64,000 nt of DNA, from contig CM035151.1 in the NCBI GenBank assembly GCA_020205615.1, forward strand, positions 19,247,326 through 19,311,325, given 5' to 3'. Source of the DNA: Panax quinquefolius (lineage: Eukaryota > Streptophyta > Magnoliopsida > Apiales > Araliaceae). Below the pieces are notes generated by a model that was not told where the DNA came from, did no database searches, and saw only the letters and a list, made by a program, of their open reading frames with translations. Below, in pieces: positions 48,460-59,640 of this stretch (positions within the stretch are counted from its first letter, which is position 1; every line of letters starts with the position of its first letter). The translations under genes were made by a program, and so were the position numbers.

Positions 48460-49102
48460 TTTTATTTTTCATTTGTTTTCCTCTAGGCTTCAAGAAATTA
48501 TTACTTCTATTAGCTTGTTGACCCTTTTGAATATTAGCACCAGAAGTTAGAAAATTTATCTTTGTATCACCTTTGATTTCATTACTTGAATCGTCGATAC
48601 CATTAGCTTTGGTTTACTTGGAACGACTCCTCACCTTTTTGTTCATCTTCCTTGCCTCTTCCTCAATTTGAAGTCGAGTCATGAGATTAACAATAGTTAA
48701 CTCGGATTGTTTATGGCGAAGACCTTTTTGAAACTCCTTCCAAGAACTAGGTAACTTATAAATAATAGTCGCCACTTGCATTTGTTCATCCACGGTGATA
48801 CCCTCCCCTCGGATTGGATTTCATGCACAATCATTTGTAGCTCATGAGTTTGGTCAAGCACAGACTTGTCATCCTCCATTTGAAAATTAAAGTAACAACT
48901 ACATGCATATTTCTTTTTCCCTGCCTCTTTCGGTTCGGTGTCCACCTTTGTTGGATTACTAGAGGTGAAAACCCAAACTACCTTCATAAGCTTGAGGTAG
49001 GTAGAACAACACCTTCTTTGCCCATCTCTTGAAAAATTGTCCATTAAAATGAAATGGCTCATTCAAGTCATTTGAAGTGTTGGGTACAATTGTATCCACC
49101 AT
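48460..49102 (-). pseudogene. copia gag N-terminal and central part
   Basis: A likely start at 49102 reads MVDTIVPNTS, then FKRWAKKVLFYL, ... KSVLDQTHELQMIVHEIQSE and (another frame) VDEQMQVATIIYKLPSSWKE, RHKQSELTIVNLMTRLQIEE, which is the UBN2/Retrotran_gag pattern of copia. Frameshifts near 49000 and 48800 break it. Confidence 0.8.
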
Positions 49103-50175
49103 TTTTTTGCGAATTTCATCTTAAACTGTTGGAAATAACAATTGATGTACTCTATCAAAAAATGTTTCAGCTAGGTGAGGCGCATGCGTAGGCTCATGAA
49201 TATAGTTGATTAACTTGTCGGCCAACCCATATTAACTCTAACCAAAATGGGTTGGTTAATCTGTTTTTATTTATTTGGGTTGGTTAAAGTTTGGAACCAT
49301 ATTTTAAAAAAGAAATATAGTTCCAACCCTGCTAACCATTTTTCAATTCCATATTTTATTCCAAATCCAAATCAAAAGCTTCTTTCCATCCATATTTACA
49401 TATTCAAAGCTTCAACCACTCCCCCCCCACCCCACCCCACCCCACTCCACCCAAAAAATATATTATGTGATGATGTATACCCCTTACCCCCACCCCACAC
49501 CTCCACTCCCACCCCCTCCCACCCCCCCAAAAAAATAATATTATGTGATTATATATACATCCATTACCACCACCATCACCTCCACCCCATCCCCACCCCC
49601 ACCCTACCCACCCCACCCCCCCCCAACCCCACCTACACCCCCCACCCCACCCACACCCACCCCCACCCACACCCAAAAAAAATAATATTATGTGATTATG
49701 TATATCTCATAGCATTACTTAAAAGCCTAAATTTCACCCTTTATATCCGTCACTCTATCTATGGTATATATTAATTTTATTTTTTAAAAATTTTATTTAA
49801 AAGTCAAAACATCTTAAAATGTTTAATATAGTTTTTCACCATAACCATATGATTCCAACCCACATAACCCATATTAAAAATAGTTAATATGGTTTTAGTT
49901 CTTAAATGGAACCATAACCATATTTTAAAAACCAAAACTAACCCATAATCATATTTTGTCAGGCCTAGGCGCAAACTAGGTCGCTCTCTTAAGATGATTC
50001 GCGTCTCCTCTTGAATTGAAGTAAGTGCATAAAGATTTTGACGCGTCGCCTCCATGATACAACCACCCAGCTCTACTTTTGCTTTTCACTCAAAACTGTA
50101 CTAATCGAATAAAGCAGAAGCTTCACACGATATCTTATCAAAGTCCCAAAAATATTATAAAAATAAAGAACAAAA
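49103..50175 (-). other. copia leader with inserted C-rich sequence
   Basis: Between the gag start and the right LTR lies leader sequence with a block at about 49226-49965 that looks inserted. Its two sides carry related words in opposite orientation (ATGGGTTGGTTAAT on the left; ATGGGTTAGTTTTGG on the reverse strand at the right) and GGAACCATATTTTAAAA-type words. Short inverted ends would fit a small DNA transposon, but I could not define ends or a target duplication. Confidence 0.4.
49419..49707 (+). repeat. C-rich minisatellite, three units
   Basis: Three units each have a C-rich part (CCCCACC, CCACCC) followed by AAAAAATAATATTATGTGATTAT, ending near 49465, 49545 and 49700. The third C-rich part is about 120 bp. 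The minus strand has many runs of three or more G with short spacers. Confidence 0.85.
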
Positions 50176-50179
50176 AAAC

Positions 50180-50528
50180 TTTTTAGTAAAAACTAGTTAA
50201 TTCATTTCTCTTTTAGTGCTTCATGATAACATGCACATATATCTCTATCCTTATAAAACAATACTAACGACTAAAAATGCACATATATATATAGTGAAGT
50301 ATCAAAAAACTGAAAATTTCAACTTAATTCTAACGACTAAAAATAAAACATGAAATTAACTTAATAAATATGTAACTCCCCTTTGTATTTGTAACTCCAT
50401 TTTTATTTGTAACTCCTTTTAATTTAAAATATAGTATCTATAACTATTATAAATACAAAAAAATGCTTACAATAAAAAATTGAAAAAACTTTAATACAAA
50501 ATTAATAGCTCAAGTCAAAATAACCACA
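50180..50528 (-). repeat. copia 5' LTR
   Basis: Partner of 45530-45903; it lacks the TTGCTAATTATTTTA segment near its end and has a shorter TA run. No convincing primer-binding site could be found next to its left edge. Confidence 0.65.
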
Positions 50529-50582
50529 GAATCTGGCACACAGACATCCCAAAACCTGCTCAAAGTAAAAAAAACGGATCAT

Positions 50583-50716
50583 GTTAGCATGAAGTTTAAT
50601 TTTTGATAAGTTTGTCAATTGATTAATAGAATGCTGACACACATAGAACCTCGCCTGCGTGTCAATACTCTATTGATCAATTGACCAACTTATCAAAAAA
50701 TAAACTTCATACTAAC
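50583..50716. repeat. 134-bp hairpin
   Basis: Arms of about 57 nt (GTTAGCATGAAGTTT ... GATAAGTTTGTCAATTGAT ... TGACAC) pair with GTGTCA ... ATCAATTGACCAACTTATC ... AAACTTCATACTAAC, leaving a loop of about 20 nt (near ACATAGAACCTCGCCTGC). It is non-coding and may be a small MITE or a small-RNA precursor. Confidence 0.75.
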
Positions 50717-51210
50717 CACTTTCAAAATAAACTCCCTCATTGCTTTCTCATGTACTCTATTTTGAAGTTAGAACCCGCCTGTGGGCATAGATATATCCGT
50801 AACTGAGAGTATTTTTGTAAAATCCCAACTTTTTGAATAAAGATGAATTTTTTATAAATATTATTTTTGAATATTATGGAGTGAAATTGATATAATGTTA
50901 TAGTTGTGGGTAATATTTATAAATTTTGCAAAGTACGCAAGTTGTTATATAATATTCAATTGGTCAGGGAATATTCGTACAACGGCACAATCATTGGTGG
51001 ACCCCACAACGGAATTATTGTCGGATTGAAAAAACGACAAAAATACTTTATGAAAATAACGGCGGAAGTTTTACCGTTAACTGTTGAAACACCCGGTGTT
51101 AAAAATGCGATGTCTGGCATTAGTTGCGTAGTAAGCAGCACCAGTATTGATTATTGATGCTTACGTGATAAGTCACTCGGTTTTGTTGGTATTATTAATG
51201 TAATAATACG

Positions 51211-51530
51211 TAAAATCTTTTTATATAAAAATGTAATACTTTTATAAAGTTATTCTATAAATAGAATATATTATATTCTATTATGCGTAGTGTTGTATAG
51301 TGTCTGCATAAGTGTTTTGTATAGTAAAATCTTTTTATATAAAATGAATACTTTTATAAAGCTATCATTGCTTTTATTAGACAATAATTAGAATATATTA
51401 TATTTTATTATGCATAGTATTTGCATAAAGGTTCAGATAGTGTTTGCATAGTAAAATCTTTTATAAAGTTATTCATTTTATTAGATTATAAATAGAATAT
51501 ATTATATTTTATTTAAAAGATTTTGCTTTA
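51211..51530 (+). repeat. Three-unit tandem repeat inside the LTR
   Basis: Units start TAAAATCTTTT at about 51211, 51325 and 51452 (periods 114 and 127) and share CTTTTATAAAG and AGAATATATTATATT. It is absent from the other family-A LTRs at this place. Confidence 0.8.
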
Positions 51531-51600
51531 AATATGGACCGTCAGATTAAAGTAAATCAATCTGACCGCTCATGAGTTAGTTACTATGCATCCATTTTTC

Positions 51601-51608
51601 TATAAATA
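51601..51608 (+). promoter_or_regulatory. LTR TATA box, plus sense
   Basis: TATAAATA followed by GAAGCTCATTCC, the same context as in the minus-sense copies. Confidence 0.6.
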
Positions 51609-51990
51609 GAAGCTCATTCCTTTCATTTATTTTCTTACGAATTCAATTTGAACTCTGAGAGATAAACTATAGAGAAAAAGAGAAAGTATTCTCGCTACTT
51701 CACTACTTATATATCCAAAGACTTCTTCTTCTTAAGGTAGGAAATATTATTTGTTGTACTAGTAAGGGGTGTTATTCTTTCTTATTCATGCGAAGAAACT
51801 GTTGTTATTCCATTGCTTATTATTATTGGAATAACTTTTGTATCTGTGATCTACCCTATACTTGGTGACATTTTTCTATTATTCCGCTTTTTACTATTCA
51901 TTGAAATATCACATACATGCGTTTTCTGGCGGACTGATTCCGCCTCTTTATTATTACATTGGAATATCCCGTCACATGCGTTTCTACGGG

Positions 51991-52712
51991 ACACAGTGAA
52001 AGTAGTATGCACACAAGCCAATCATGTTTGATGATAAAGCATATACTTTGTAACAATCTTATTCATTTATTAATAAAAAGTATTAATTTATTAAAGGCTT
52101 TTAATTATCTACATGATCTTTGTTTTATTATATGTGATAAACCCATAGTTTTAAGCAATGCTTTTAGAATAATGATGATGATCATTCTAATGAGATCTAA
52201 ATTATTAGAAAGCTTAAAACTAAAATAGTTCCCAATCATTGGATTACTAAATTGGGGATTAGTGAATCCGGATAGATTGATACATACGTTAACTTTCTTC
52301 GTTGGATGAGGATGATTGATCTCATGATCATTTGTGTGGAACACTAAAGCAAGTATGTAGGTGCTTATTAGAGAATAAGTTCACCGAACGTGGCTCATTA
52401 AGGAATACCTAATGGAGTTTTATTTGCTGTCGATAGAAATTCTCAGTAGTGATAGTAGTAAGACAAGTGATCCTTGGACTTGAGATCATCATAGTATCTT
52501 GTGTATGATGAGTTATACTTTGACTTATTCCTTAAGACCCTTAGGGTATATCAAAGGGTATGCTTGGGTATAATAAGTTGTACATGGAGATAATGTATGA
52601 TCAATAAAGAATCTACCACTTCTAATAAAAGAAGAGAAATGTCCTATGTGATTCGATAAATGACAACCCAGTAGGCCTTTGGCCAAGGCGAAATGAAATT
52701 AGAAAGGAGTTT
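51991..52712. other. Unidentified sequence between LTR pieces
   Basis: No coding sequence. The phrasing (TGATCCTTGGACTTGAGATC, CTTAAGACCCTTAGGG) reminds me of leader regions of plant LTR elements, but I cannot name it. It ends exactly where the family-B LTR starts (52713). Confidence 0.4.
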
Positions 52713-54117
52713 TGTGCCGCCCCAAAATAGGTCCATTCCATCCAACCCATTCTGAGTCGCCAAATACATGGTACAGAAATAACTACAACTTTATTATTAC
52801 AACATATAAACTGTGAGTTTAAACACAGATATTGCCATCTAGACAATATCCACATGCAAATAAATCCCCATCATAATTATTGATACATTATTTTACAAAA
52901 ATGGTGAGGACTACTAAACAACTCTCTCTAGAACCTTCATTCCATACCCAGACTAGTACTCGCTTGCATTCTCGCCTCCCGAGAAGAAAAATGGAACAAA
53001 AAGGAAAAGGGTGAGCTCAACTAGCCCAAGAAGAATATTATGACTAAGATAATATACAACAAATTATCATTAGTCTTAAACAGGAAAAAAAAACTAATAG
53101 AATACAATGAGACAACAAGTTTTTAAACCAATATTCATGCAGCGAAATAATAATTCATTAGATGAGTTAAGTAGAGAATGCAACTACTATCTTCTACATG
53201 TATGAATTTAAAAGTTAAATCGTCTATCTTTTATCCTGTAACATCAATCAACATACATCTCGAATCAAATATTCATCTTTTGCCTTACTGGGCCAAAGAT
53301 ATTCATCGATTAATCATGTTCATCTAAACACTGCTCATCTTTTGCACTACTGGCCAAAGATATTCTTGAAAATCATTCATCTTTGCCTTTACAGCCAAAG
53401 ATATTCCATAATATCATCATTTAAGATGAAGATGATGAAAATATTTTTAAAGAAACGAATCCAATTGAAACAAAATGACAAGGATTAAGGATTAAGGATT
53501 AGTACTTTGTTTTATCCACGTCCAAAAATACCTCAAAAAATAATCATAGGGGTGTAAAATTCAAGAATGATCAAAACATAGATCTGATAAAAGCTAGTAT
53601 CCGAATAGATATTTTAGATGAAAAGAAAATTTTTATTTTTCTATTGAATAGTCTTAGTGATAAGTGAATAAGGTCGATATCGTGAATAGTCTTGATATCG
53701 TGAATAGTAACTCAAACACCAAAAGATAGAAATTCCACAAAAAACATCTTCACGCTTCATGAATAGTACTTTCGTGAATAAGAACTCGTGAATATTAACT
53801 CATGAATAGTAACTTCGTGAATAAGTAACTCATGAATAAGTAACCCGACATGAAAAAAGTTCCAAATTTGATAAAAGTTCAGATCAATATTTCAAAGATA
53901 ATGATATTGAAGAAATAATATCATTTGAGAAGAAAATAAAATCCCTTACCTCGAAAAGACAAGTCTTACAGTTGAACACAGGATATAGGCTATGACTTGA
54001 ACTTGCAAGTATAGCAATACTCAAAGTATACTCAAAATACTCACAAGAATACGCTCGATAATATAGAGAGAAAACTTGAGTTTACGGTGTGATTTTCAAT
54101 TCTAACCTAAACACCTA
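52713..54117 (-). repeat. Family-B LTR, left part, interrupted
   Basis: It starts TGTGCCGCCCCAAAATAGG and follows the family-B LTR to CTAACCTAAACACCTA, where a new LTR begins. It is more diverged from the two downstream family-B LTRs than they are from each other, so it is older. Its remaining part should lie beyond the window. The R-U5 minisatellite (GTGAATAGTAACT units) is at about 53640-53845. Confidence 0.8.
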
Positions 54118-55109
54118 TATGGCGCCCCAAAATAGGTATACATCACATATTACGAGTTGTCGATAATCATGATTGCGAAACAACTACAACTTTATTATTA
54201 CAACCATATACCGATCAAAGCGTGAGTTTGAATACAAATATTATCTTACAGAAAAGCGAGTTTGAATATCTATACTCAAATAAATCCTCATCACATTTAT
54301 TGATACATTATTTTACAAAAATGGTGAGGACTACTAAACAATCCTTTCTAAAACCTTCATTCCATTACCCACAGGCTAAATACTTTCGCTATATTCTAGC
54401 CTCCACGAGAAAAATGGAACAAAAGGAAAAGGGTGAGCTCAACTAGCTCGATAAAGAATATTATGACTAAGATAATATCTGACAAATTATCGTTAGTCTT
54501 GACGAGGAAAAATATAATAGAATCTGATAGACAACAAATTTTAAATCAATATTACGCGGTGAAATAATAATTCATTAGAAGAGTTAAGTAGAGAATGCAA
54601 ACTACTATCTTACATGTATGAATTTAAAAGTTCATCGTCTATCTTTTATCCTGTAACATCAATCGATATACATCTGGAATCAAATATTCATCTTTTTTTT
54701 CTTTCTGGGCCAAAGATATTCATCGATTAGTCGTATTCATTTAAACACTGTTCATCTTTTTGCTCTACGGGCCGAAGATATTCTTGAAAATCATTCATCT
54801 TTTTACTTTCTGGGCCGAAGATATTCTTAAAAATCATTCATCTTTGCCTTCTGAGGCGAAGATATTCCATAATATCATCATTTAAGGTGAGGATGATGAA
54901 AATATTTTTTTTAAAGAAAGCGAATCCGGTGAAACAAAATGATAAGGATTAAGGATTAAGGATTAAGTACTTGGTTTTATCCACGTCCAAAAATACCTCA
55001 AAAATAATCATAGTGGTGTAAAATTCAAGAATGATCAAAACATGGATCTGATCGAGTTAGTATCCGAATAGATGTTTTAGACGAAAAGAAGAAATTTTAT
55101 TTTTAAATT

Positions 55110-55345
55110 GAATAATCTGAGTATCGTGAATAGTCTTAGTATCGTGAATAGTCTTAATCGTGAATAGTAACTCAGACACAAAAAGATAGAAATTCCACAA
55201 AAACATCTTCACGCTTCATGAATAGTACTTTCGTGAATAGTAACTAGTAACTTTCGTGAATAGTAACTTCGTGAATAGTAACTTCGTGAATAGTAACTTT
55301 CGTGAATAGTAACTCATGAATAGTAACCCATGAATAGTAACCCAG
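55110..55345 (-). repeat. Family-B LTR minisatellite
   Basis: Repeats of GTGAATAGTAACTT, CATGAATAGTAAC and TATCGTGAATAGTCTT occur. The equivalent arrays at about 53640-53845 and 62680-62875 have different unit numbers. Confidence 0.85.
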
Positions 55346-55439
55346 AGCATGAAAAAAAAGTTCCAAATTTGATAAAAACTTTGAGATCAACATTTCGATT
55401 ATAATGATATTGAAGAAATAATATCATTCTGAAAAAAAA

Positions 55440-55452
55440 ATATCCACTTACC
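55440..55452 (-). promoter_or_regulatory. Splice-donor-like site in the LTR leader
   Basis: On the minus strand CGAG/GTAAGTGG lies about 175 nt after the TATA box. The same place reads CGAG/GTAAGGG at 53950 and CGAG/GTAAGTGG at 62983. Confidence 0.5.
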
Positions 55453-55622
55453 TCGAAAGATCGATCTTTAGCTTTGAATCTCAGGGTATAGTCTTTGAAG
55501 GAACTTGCACTTACGTCTATAGCAATACTCAAAGTATACTCAAAATACTCACAAGAATAAACTCGATAATATAGAGAGAAAACTTGATTTACGGTGTGAT
55601 TTTCAATTCTAACCTAAGCACC

Positions 55623-55630
55623 TATTTATA
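55623..55630 (-). promoter_or_regulatory. LTR TATA box, family B
   Basis: TATAAATA within CCTATAAATAGG. The older family-B LTR is interrupted at exactly this site. Confidence 0.65.
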
Positions 55631-56981
55631 GGAAAATCTTTAGAACACCAAAGCGAAAAATTTAATAAAATAATAATATAATTAAACATATTCAAGCCCA
55701 CCTTAGAAAACTGAATTCAACACATTTGTATCACATGTGGGATTGCAAAAAAAAAAAACGTTTTTCTTAAAAAAAATAATTAAAACTTCCAAAAATCGAT
55801 TATTTGAACTTGAACTTCAATAATTCATAATAAATAGCCCTTTCATCAGAAAATTCGAATCTCGCGAGTTTTTATAGGAAATTCAATTCTCTACAACTTT
55901 GCAGAAAAAGTTTTTCCAAATTCCAATAAAATTGGCCAAAAATCCTGAAGCAGGCGATTTTACAGTTATAATCAAATTTGATTCGATAAATGGGGTCCAA
56001 AAGCATGTTTAACATGTTTTAAACATTTATTACAACAAAAATACTCTTCCTCCTCGTATACTCATATATCCCACATTACGTTGTAAAAAATATCACCAGT
56101 TAATATATTATTAAAATAATATATTTAAATGAATTATTTTATCGAGAAAAAGATAAAATATTAATTTTCAACAATTGTCATTTAAAAATTTTCTCCATCT
56201 ATATCCACATAAAATCAATATTTTCCTCATCATATAAATCAATAATTAATTATTCACAAATAATATTACGAGAATCCTGATATTGTGATGACGGGGGTTC
56301 AGGAAAGAGGGGCTTTCGATAAAATTTCTTCTTCTTGGCGCGCGATTAGGTGACCAAACCTCTCCTTAGACGAGAACTTCTAGACATTGCCAATAATGTT
56401 ATCTAATAATATTATTCGAGATAATATGAATTATTGCTTGATAATGAAAATCTTTGTGTAATGACAATTATTGAAACAACAATGATATAAAATATCAATG
56501 CAACAATTATTAACTTCGATAAAATCTTTGAGCGATAATTCTTGTAACCATTATTGAGTAGTGCCTTCTTACGTAAGAATCAATAATTGGTGCAATCTGG
56601 TATCTTCTTGTTCGAACAACAATGCGTATTAGTGTGTTTTAACCACCGGTATTCAATGATATTATTGCGGTAACAAACAACTACTGCAGTTATTTAAAAA
56701 CAACTTATATTTGTCGTTTTCTTCATCCAATCGCTTTCCGTTATGGGGCCCACACATGGTGCTTTTGTCAAATCGTAAATGCGAATATTCCCAAACGATC
56801 TGAATATTCCACGACCAACGAATATTCCCAAGCGATAATGAATATTTTATAACCACTTGCTTATTTTGAAATATTTGCGTATTTAACCCTTAACTATCCA
56901 CATTAATCAAATCAACCCTTACTATTTCAAAATAATAAATAAAGGAAATTCCTTTTTATTTAAAAATTTGAGGTCTTCTGA

Positions 56982-56993
56982 CCTCCCTCATTA
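56982..56993 (-). other. Polypurine tract, family B
   Basis: The minus strand AATGAGGGAGG precedes the LTR start. Confidence 0.65.
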
Positions 56994-56999
56994 TGAAAT

Positions 57000-58392
57000 T
57001 TAGTCCTCGAAATTGGCGTCGTACACAGTGTTTGAAAAGGTGAGGATACCTCGCTTTCATTTAGTTTCAATTCCCGTCATTTCCTCTATAGCATGATTCC
57101 TCCACAAAACTTTAACTTGTGGTATGACCTTTCTTGGCGTAGGACATGCTCCTTCTATCCAAGATCTTGGCGGTACCTCCTCATCGTTAAGTCTTGGCTA
57201 TCTCGTCCGGTTCTAACTTCGATAACGTGGTTTGGGTCTTTCACATATTCTGAAATGGATATGTGAAACACATTATGAACACGAGACATACTCGGAATGT
57301 AATGAAGTCTATAGGCTACATTTCCTACTCGGTCGAGAATTTGAAATGGACCCGATAAATGCGTGGATTGAGCTTTCTCTCTTCCCAAATCTTGTAACTC
57401 CCTTCCATGGAAGCAACTTCATGACAATCATGATCCCCACATTAAATTCCGTCCTTTCGATGAAGATCCGCATAACTCTTTTTATCGATCTTGTCTGTTT
57501 GTATCGTTGTCGAATCATTTGGATCTTTTCGGTGAGTCATACGTCTTAACTTCGGGTCCCAACAATGTTGCTTCACCCACCTCATCCCAACATATTGGAG
57601 AAACGACATTTTCGTCCATATAATGCTTGAATGGAGCCACACTATACTTGCACGATAAGCTTTGTTGTTGTAGGAGAATTCCACCATGGTAAATACTTAT
57701 CCCAACTACCCTTGAAGTCTAGGACCACGAGTCTTAATAGATCTTGAAGTTTGAATAGTCCTCTCGATTGTCAAAATCGGTTTGGGGATGGTATCTTAGA
57801 ACTAAATCGCAAATCCGTGTGCCCATAGCTTTTTGCAAGCTAACCCAAAATCTTGAAGTGAATCTTGGGTCACGATCCGAAACTATGGATCTGGGCATGC
57901 CATGCAACCTCACAATCTCATTCACGTCACATACTAGCAAGGCGTTCGAGGAATAAGTCTCCGTGTCGGCAAAAATGAAGCGAACTTGGTTAATCTATCA
58001 ACAATAACCCAAATAGCATTGATGCCTTGAAAGCCGTAGGAAGACCCGTAACGAAATCCATAGTAATGTGTTCCCACTTCCATTCAGGAATCTCAGTGGT
58101 TCTGACGGACCCTTAGGTACAAGATGCTCGCCTTTACCGTTGGCAAGTTAAACACATCGAGATAAACTTTGCAATCTCTCTCTTCATATTGTTCCACCAA
58201 AATGTATGTCCGAAGATCACGATACATTTTAGTACTTCGAGATGGATTACAAATGGCGTGTTGTGTGCCTCCATCATAATCTTGTACTTCAAATCGAGTC
58301 GTTAGGAACCTGAAAGTCTAGAGTGGACTCAAAGTATTCCTTCTTCATCGATTCTCGCTTAGGAATAGCTCCTTCTTGTACTTTCTTCTTCA
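57000..58392 (-). pseudogene. gypsy integrase remnant, family B
   Basis: On the minus strand: N-terminal linker KKKVQEGA at 58380, a zinc-binding region around 58080-58250 (broken), the catalytic core in 57734-57940 with VSDRDPRFTSRFWVSLQKAMG and HPQTD, and VEFSYNNKAYRASI in 57442-57687. The C-terminal domain is in 57155-57388: LSGPFQILDRVGNVAYRL and SRVHNVFHIS, then YVKDPNHVIEV. I see no clear chromodomain after it, as the sequence ends in broken frames. At least four frame changes. Confidence 0.85.
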
Positions 58393-58559
58393 TACGCATC
58401 GGCTTTCGGGATTGGTGGCTTGAAGCGACCTTAACTTTTTCTATTAAAGTTGGCTCTGTCGTATACTTGACATCATCGCTTTTCGTTCCGCGTATGATCT
58501 TCTACTCGATCGTCGGCTACCGCGTTAAACTTTACGGGATGGTATTGAATAGTGTGGTG

Positions 58560-58860
58560 GTAGTAGTCTTTCAATAGCTCGAGCCAGCGTCATTTATGCG
58601 CGTGTTGAGTTCTTTTTGAGTGAAGAAATATTTAAGGCTTTTATGGTGCGAATATATCTCCACTTTCTCCCCATATAGATAGTGCCTCCATATTTTTAGC
58701 GCGAAAGCATTGCTGCTTGACTCTAGATCATGAGTAGGATAATTCCTCTCATACTCTTTAAGTTGTCGCGAGGCATAGGCTATGACTTTCCCGTTGCATG
58801 AGAACACATCCTAACCCTTTGCACGAAGCATCATTGTAGATAACAAATCCATCCGAAGAC
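58560..58860 (-). pseudogene. gypsy RNase H remnant, family B
   Basis: Reads [18 protein letters not shown], then [40 protein letters not shown] and [18 protein letters not shown]. The first catalytic Asp (YNDAS) and the Glu (HDLE) are present; the usual TDHKSL reads SHHKSL, so another catalytic Asp is lost. This domain removes the RNA strand during reverse transcription. Confidence 0.85.
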
Positions 58861-59640
58861 GGATGGTATTGTTAGAAACGAGTCTTAAAATAAGTCTCTC
58901 TTAAGCTCTTGGAAACTTTTCTCGCATTCTTCGCTCCAAGCAATTTTGTATCCTTAGGGTTAAATTTGAGTTAATGGAGTAGCGATTAGAAAACCCTTCC
59001 ACGAATCTCAGATAATAACCAATTAAGCCCAAAAAGCTACGTCTTGATCCATGAAACTTGGTTGCTCCCACTTTGTATTGCTTGATCTTGGCGGGATCAG
59101 CGGATACTCCATGTTTTGACACCGCGTGCCCAAGGAATGCTACTTCCTCGAGCGAACTTCGCATTTCTTCAATTTGGCATATAGTTGGTTTTCACGAAGC
59201 CTTTGGAGTACCGAACGAAATGGTGCTCATGATCTTCACGGCTTTTGGAATATATGAGGATGTCATCAATAAAACAACAACGAATTGATCGAAATATTCC
59301 TTGAATACTCGGTTCATCATATCCATGAAAGCCGCGAGGAGCATTAGTTAGTCAAAAAGACATGACTAAAATTCATAATGCCCATCTGGGGAGTTACGAA
59401 GGCGGTCTTTGGAATATCCTCGATTCTAATCTTGGTGATGATATCGAGCGAAGATCGATTTTTGAAAAAATTGTGCCCTTACTGTTGGTCGAACAAGTCA
59501 TCAATCGAGTGAGAGATACTATTCTTGATGGTGACATGGTTCAATTCCGATAGTCGATACTGAAATCGCATACTCCGTCTTTCTTCTTTACAAATAAAGC
59601 AGGGAGCACCCCGAGGAGATGTCTTGGGGCCAGAATGAAG
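58861..59640 (-). pseudogene. gypsy reverse transcriptase remnant, family B
   Basis: Minus strand: ALFVKKKDG at about 59590, SIDYR, the catalytic box FIDDILIYSKS at about 59235-59270, then EVAFLGHAVSKHGVSADPAKI and FLGLIGYYLRFVEGFS in 58901-59164. The FIDD box is an accepted variant of the YVDD motif with both Asp present. Frameshifts split it into pieces. This is the only readable RT core in the window; both the family-A unit and the copia element have lost theirs. Confidence 0.85.

Larger units (their letters stand above)
45530..50528 (-). mobile_element. Ty1/copia element remnant (approximate left bound)
   Basis: Two direct repeats of about 350 bp (45530-45903 and about 50180-50528) flank a minus-strand interior with gag, protease, pre-integrase, integrase and RNase H remnants in copia order. 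The repeat end reads TGTTGATTATTTTG in sense, and a clear polypurine tract (AAGTGGGGAA) sits directly before it at 45904-45920. The right repeat ends with TGTGG in sense. RT is deleted. The distal LTR boundaries and any target duplication could not be fixed. The leader holds a C-rich insert. Confidence 0.8.
50816..51990 (+). mobile_element. Family-A LTR piece in opposite orientation, 3' truncated
   Basis: It starts TGTAAAATCCCAACTTTTTG, the sense start of the family-A LTR, and follows it through the conserved U3 block (ATTGATTATTGATGCTTACG at about 51144-51164) and a TATA box (51601-51608) to the R-U5 repeats, ending near 51990 at CATGCGTTTCTACGGGAC. It is the only plus-sense copy of this LTR here. 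Part of U3 is replaced by a three-unit repeat. No partner LTR or target duplication is visible. Confidence 0.85.
54118..56981 (-). repeat. 3' LTR, family B
   Basis: It starts TATGGCGCCCCAAAATAGG and ends near GAGGTCTTCTGA; 2864 bp. It shares the plan of family A (GTGAGGACTACTA, GTGAGCTCAACTAGC, ATTATGACTAAGATAAT) but differs in most of its length. The TATA box is at 55623-55630 and the GTGAATAGTAACT minisatellite at about 55110-55345. Confidence 0.88.

Noticed and set aside
49247..49774. A 175-codon Pro/His/Thr-rich frame, as a cell-wall or proline-rich protein
   Set aside because: It is the translation of the C-rich minisatellite; the opposite strand gives a Gly/Trp-rich frame in the same way.
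50906..51157. An 83-codon plus-strand frame with ordinary-looking residue use
   Set aside because: It is U3 sequence of an LTR piece; related frames occur antisense in other copies.
52713..54130. Tandem LTRs formed by unequal recombination at 52.7-57 kb
   Set aside because: The left LTR stops part-way and is more diverged than the next one, which fits a nested insertion better; data beyond the window would settle it.
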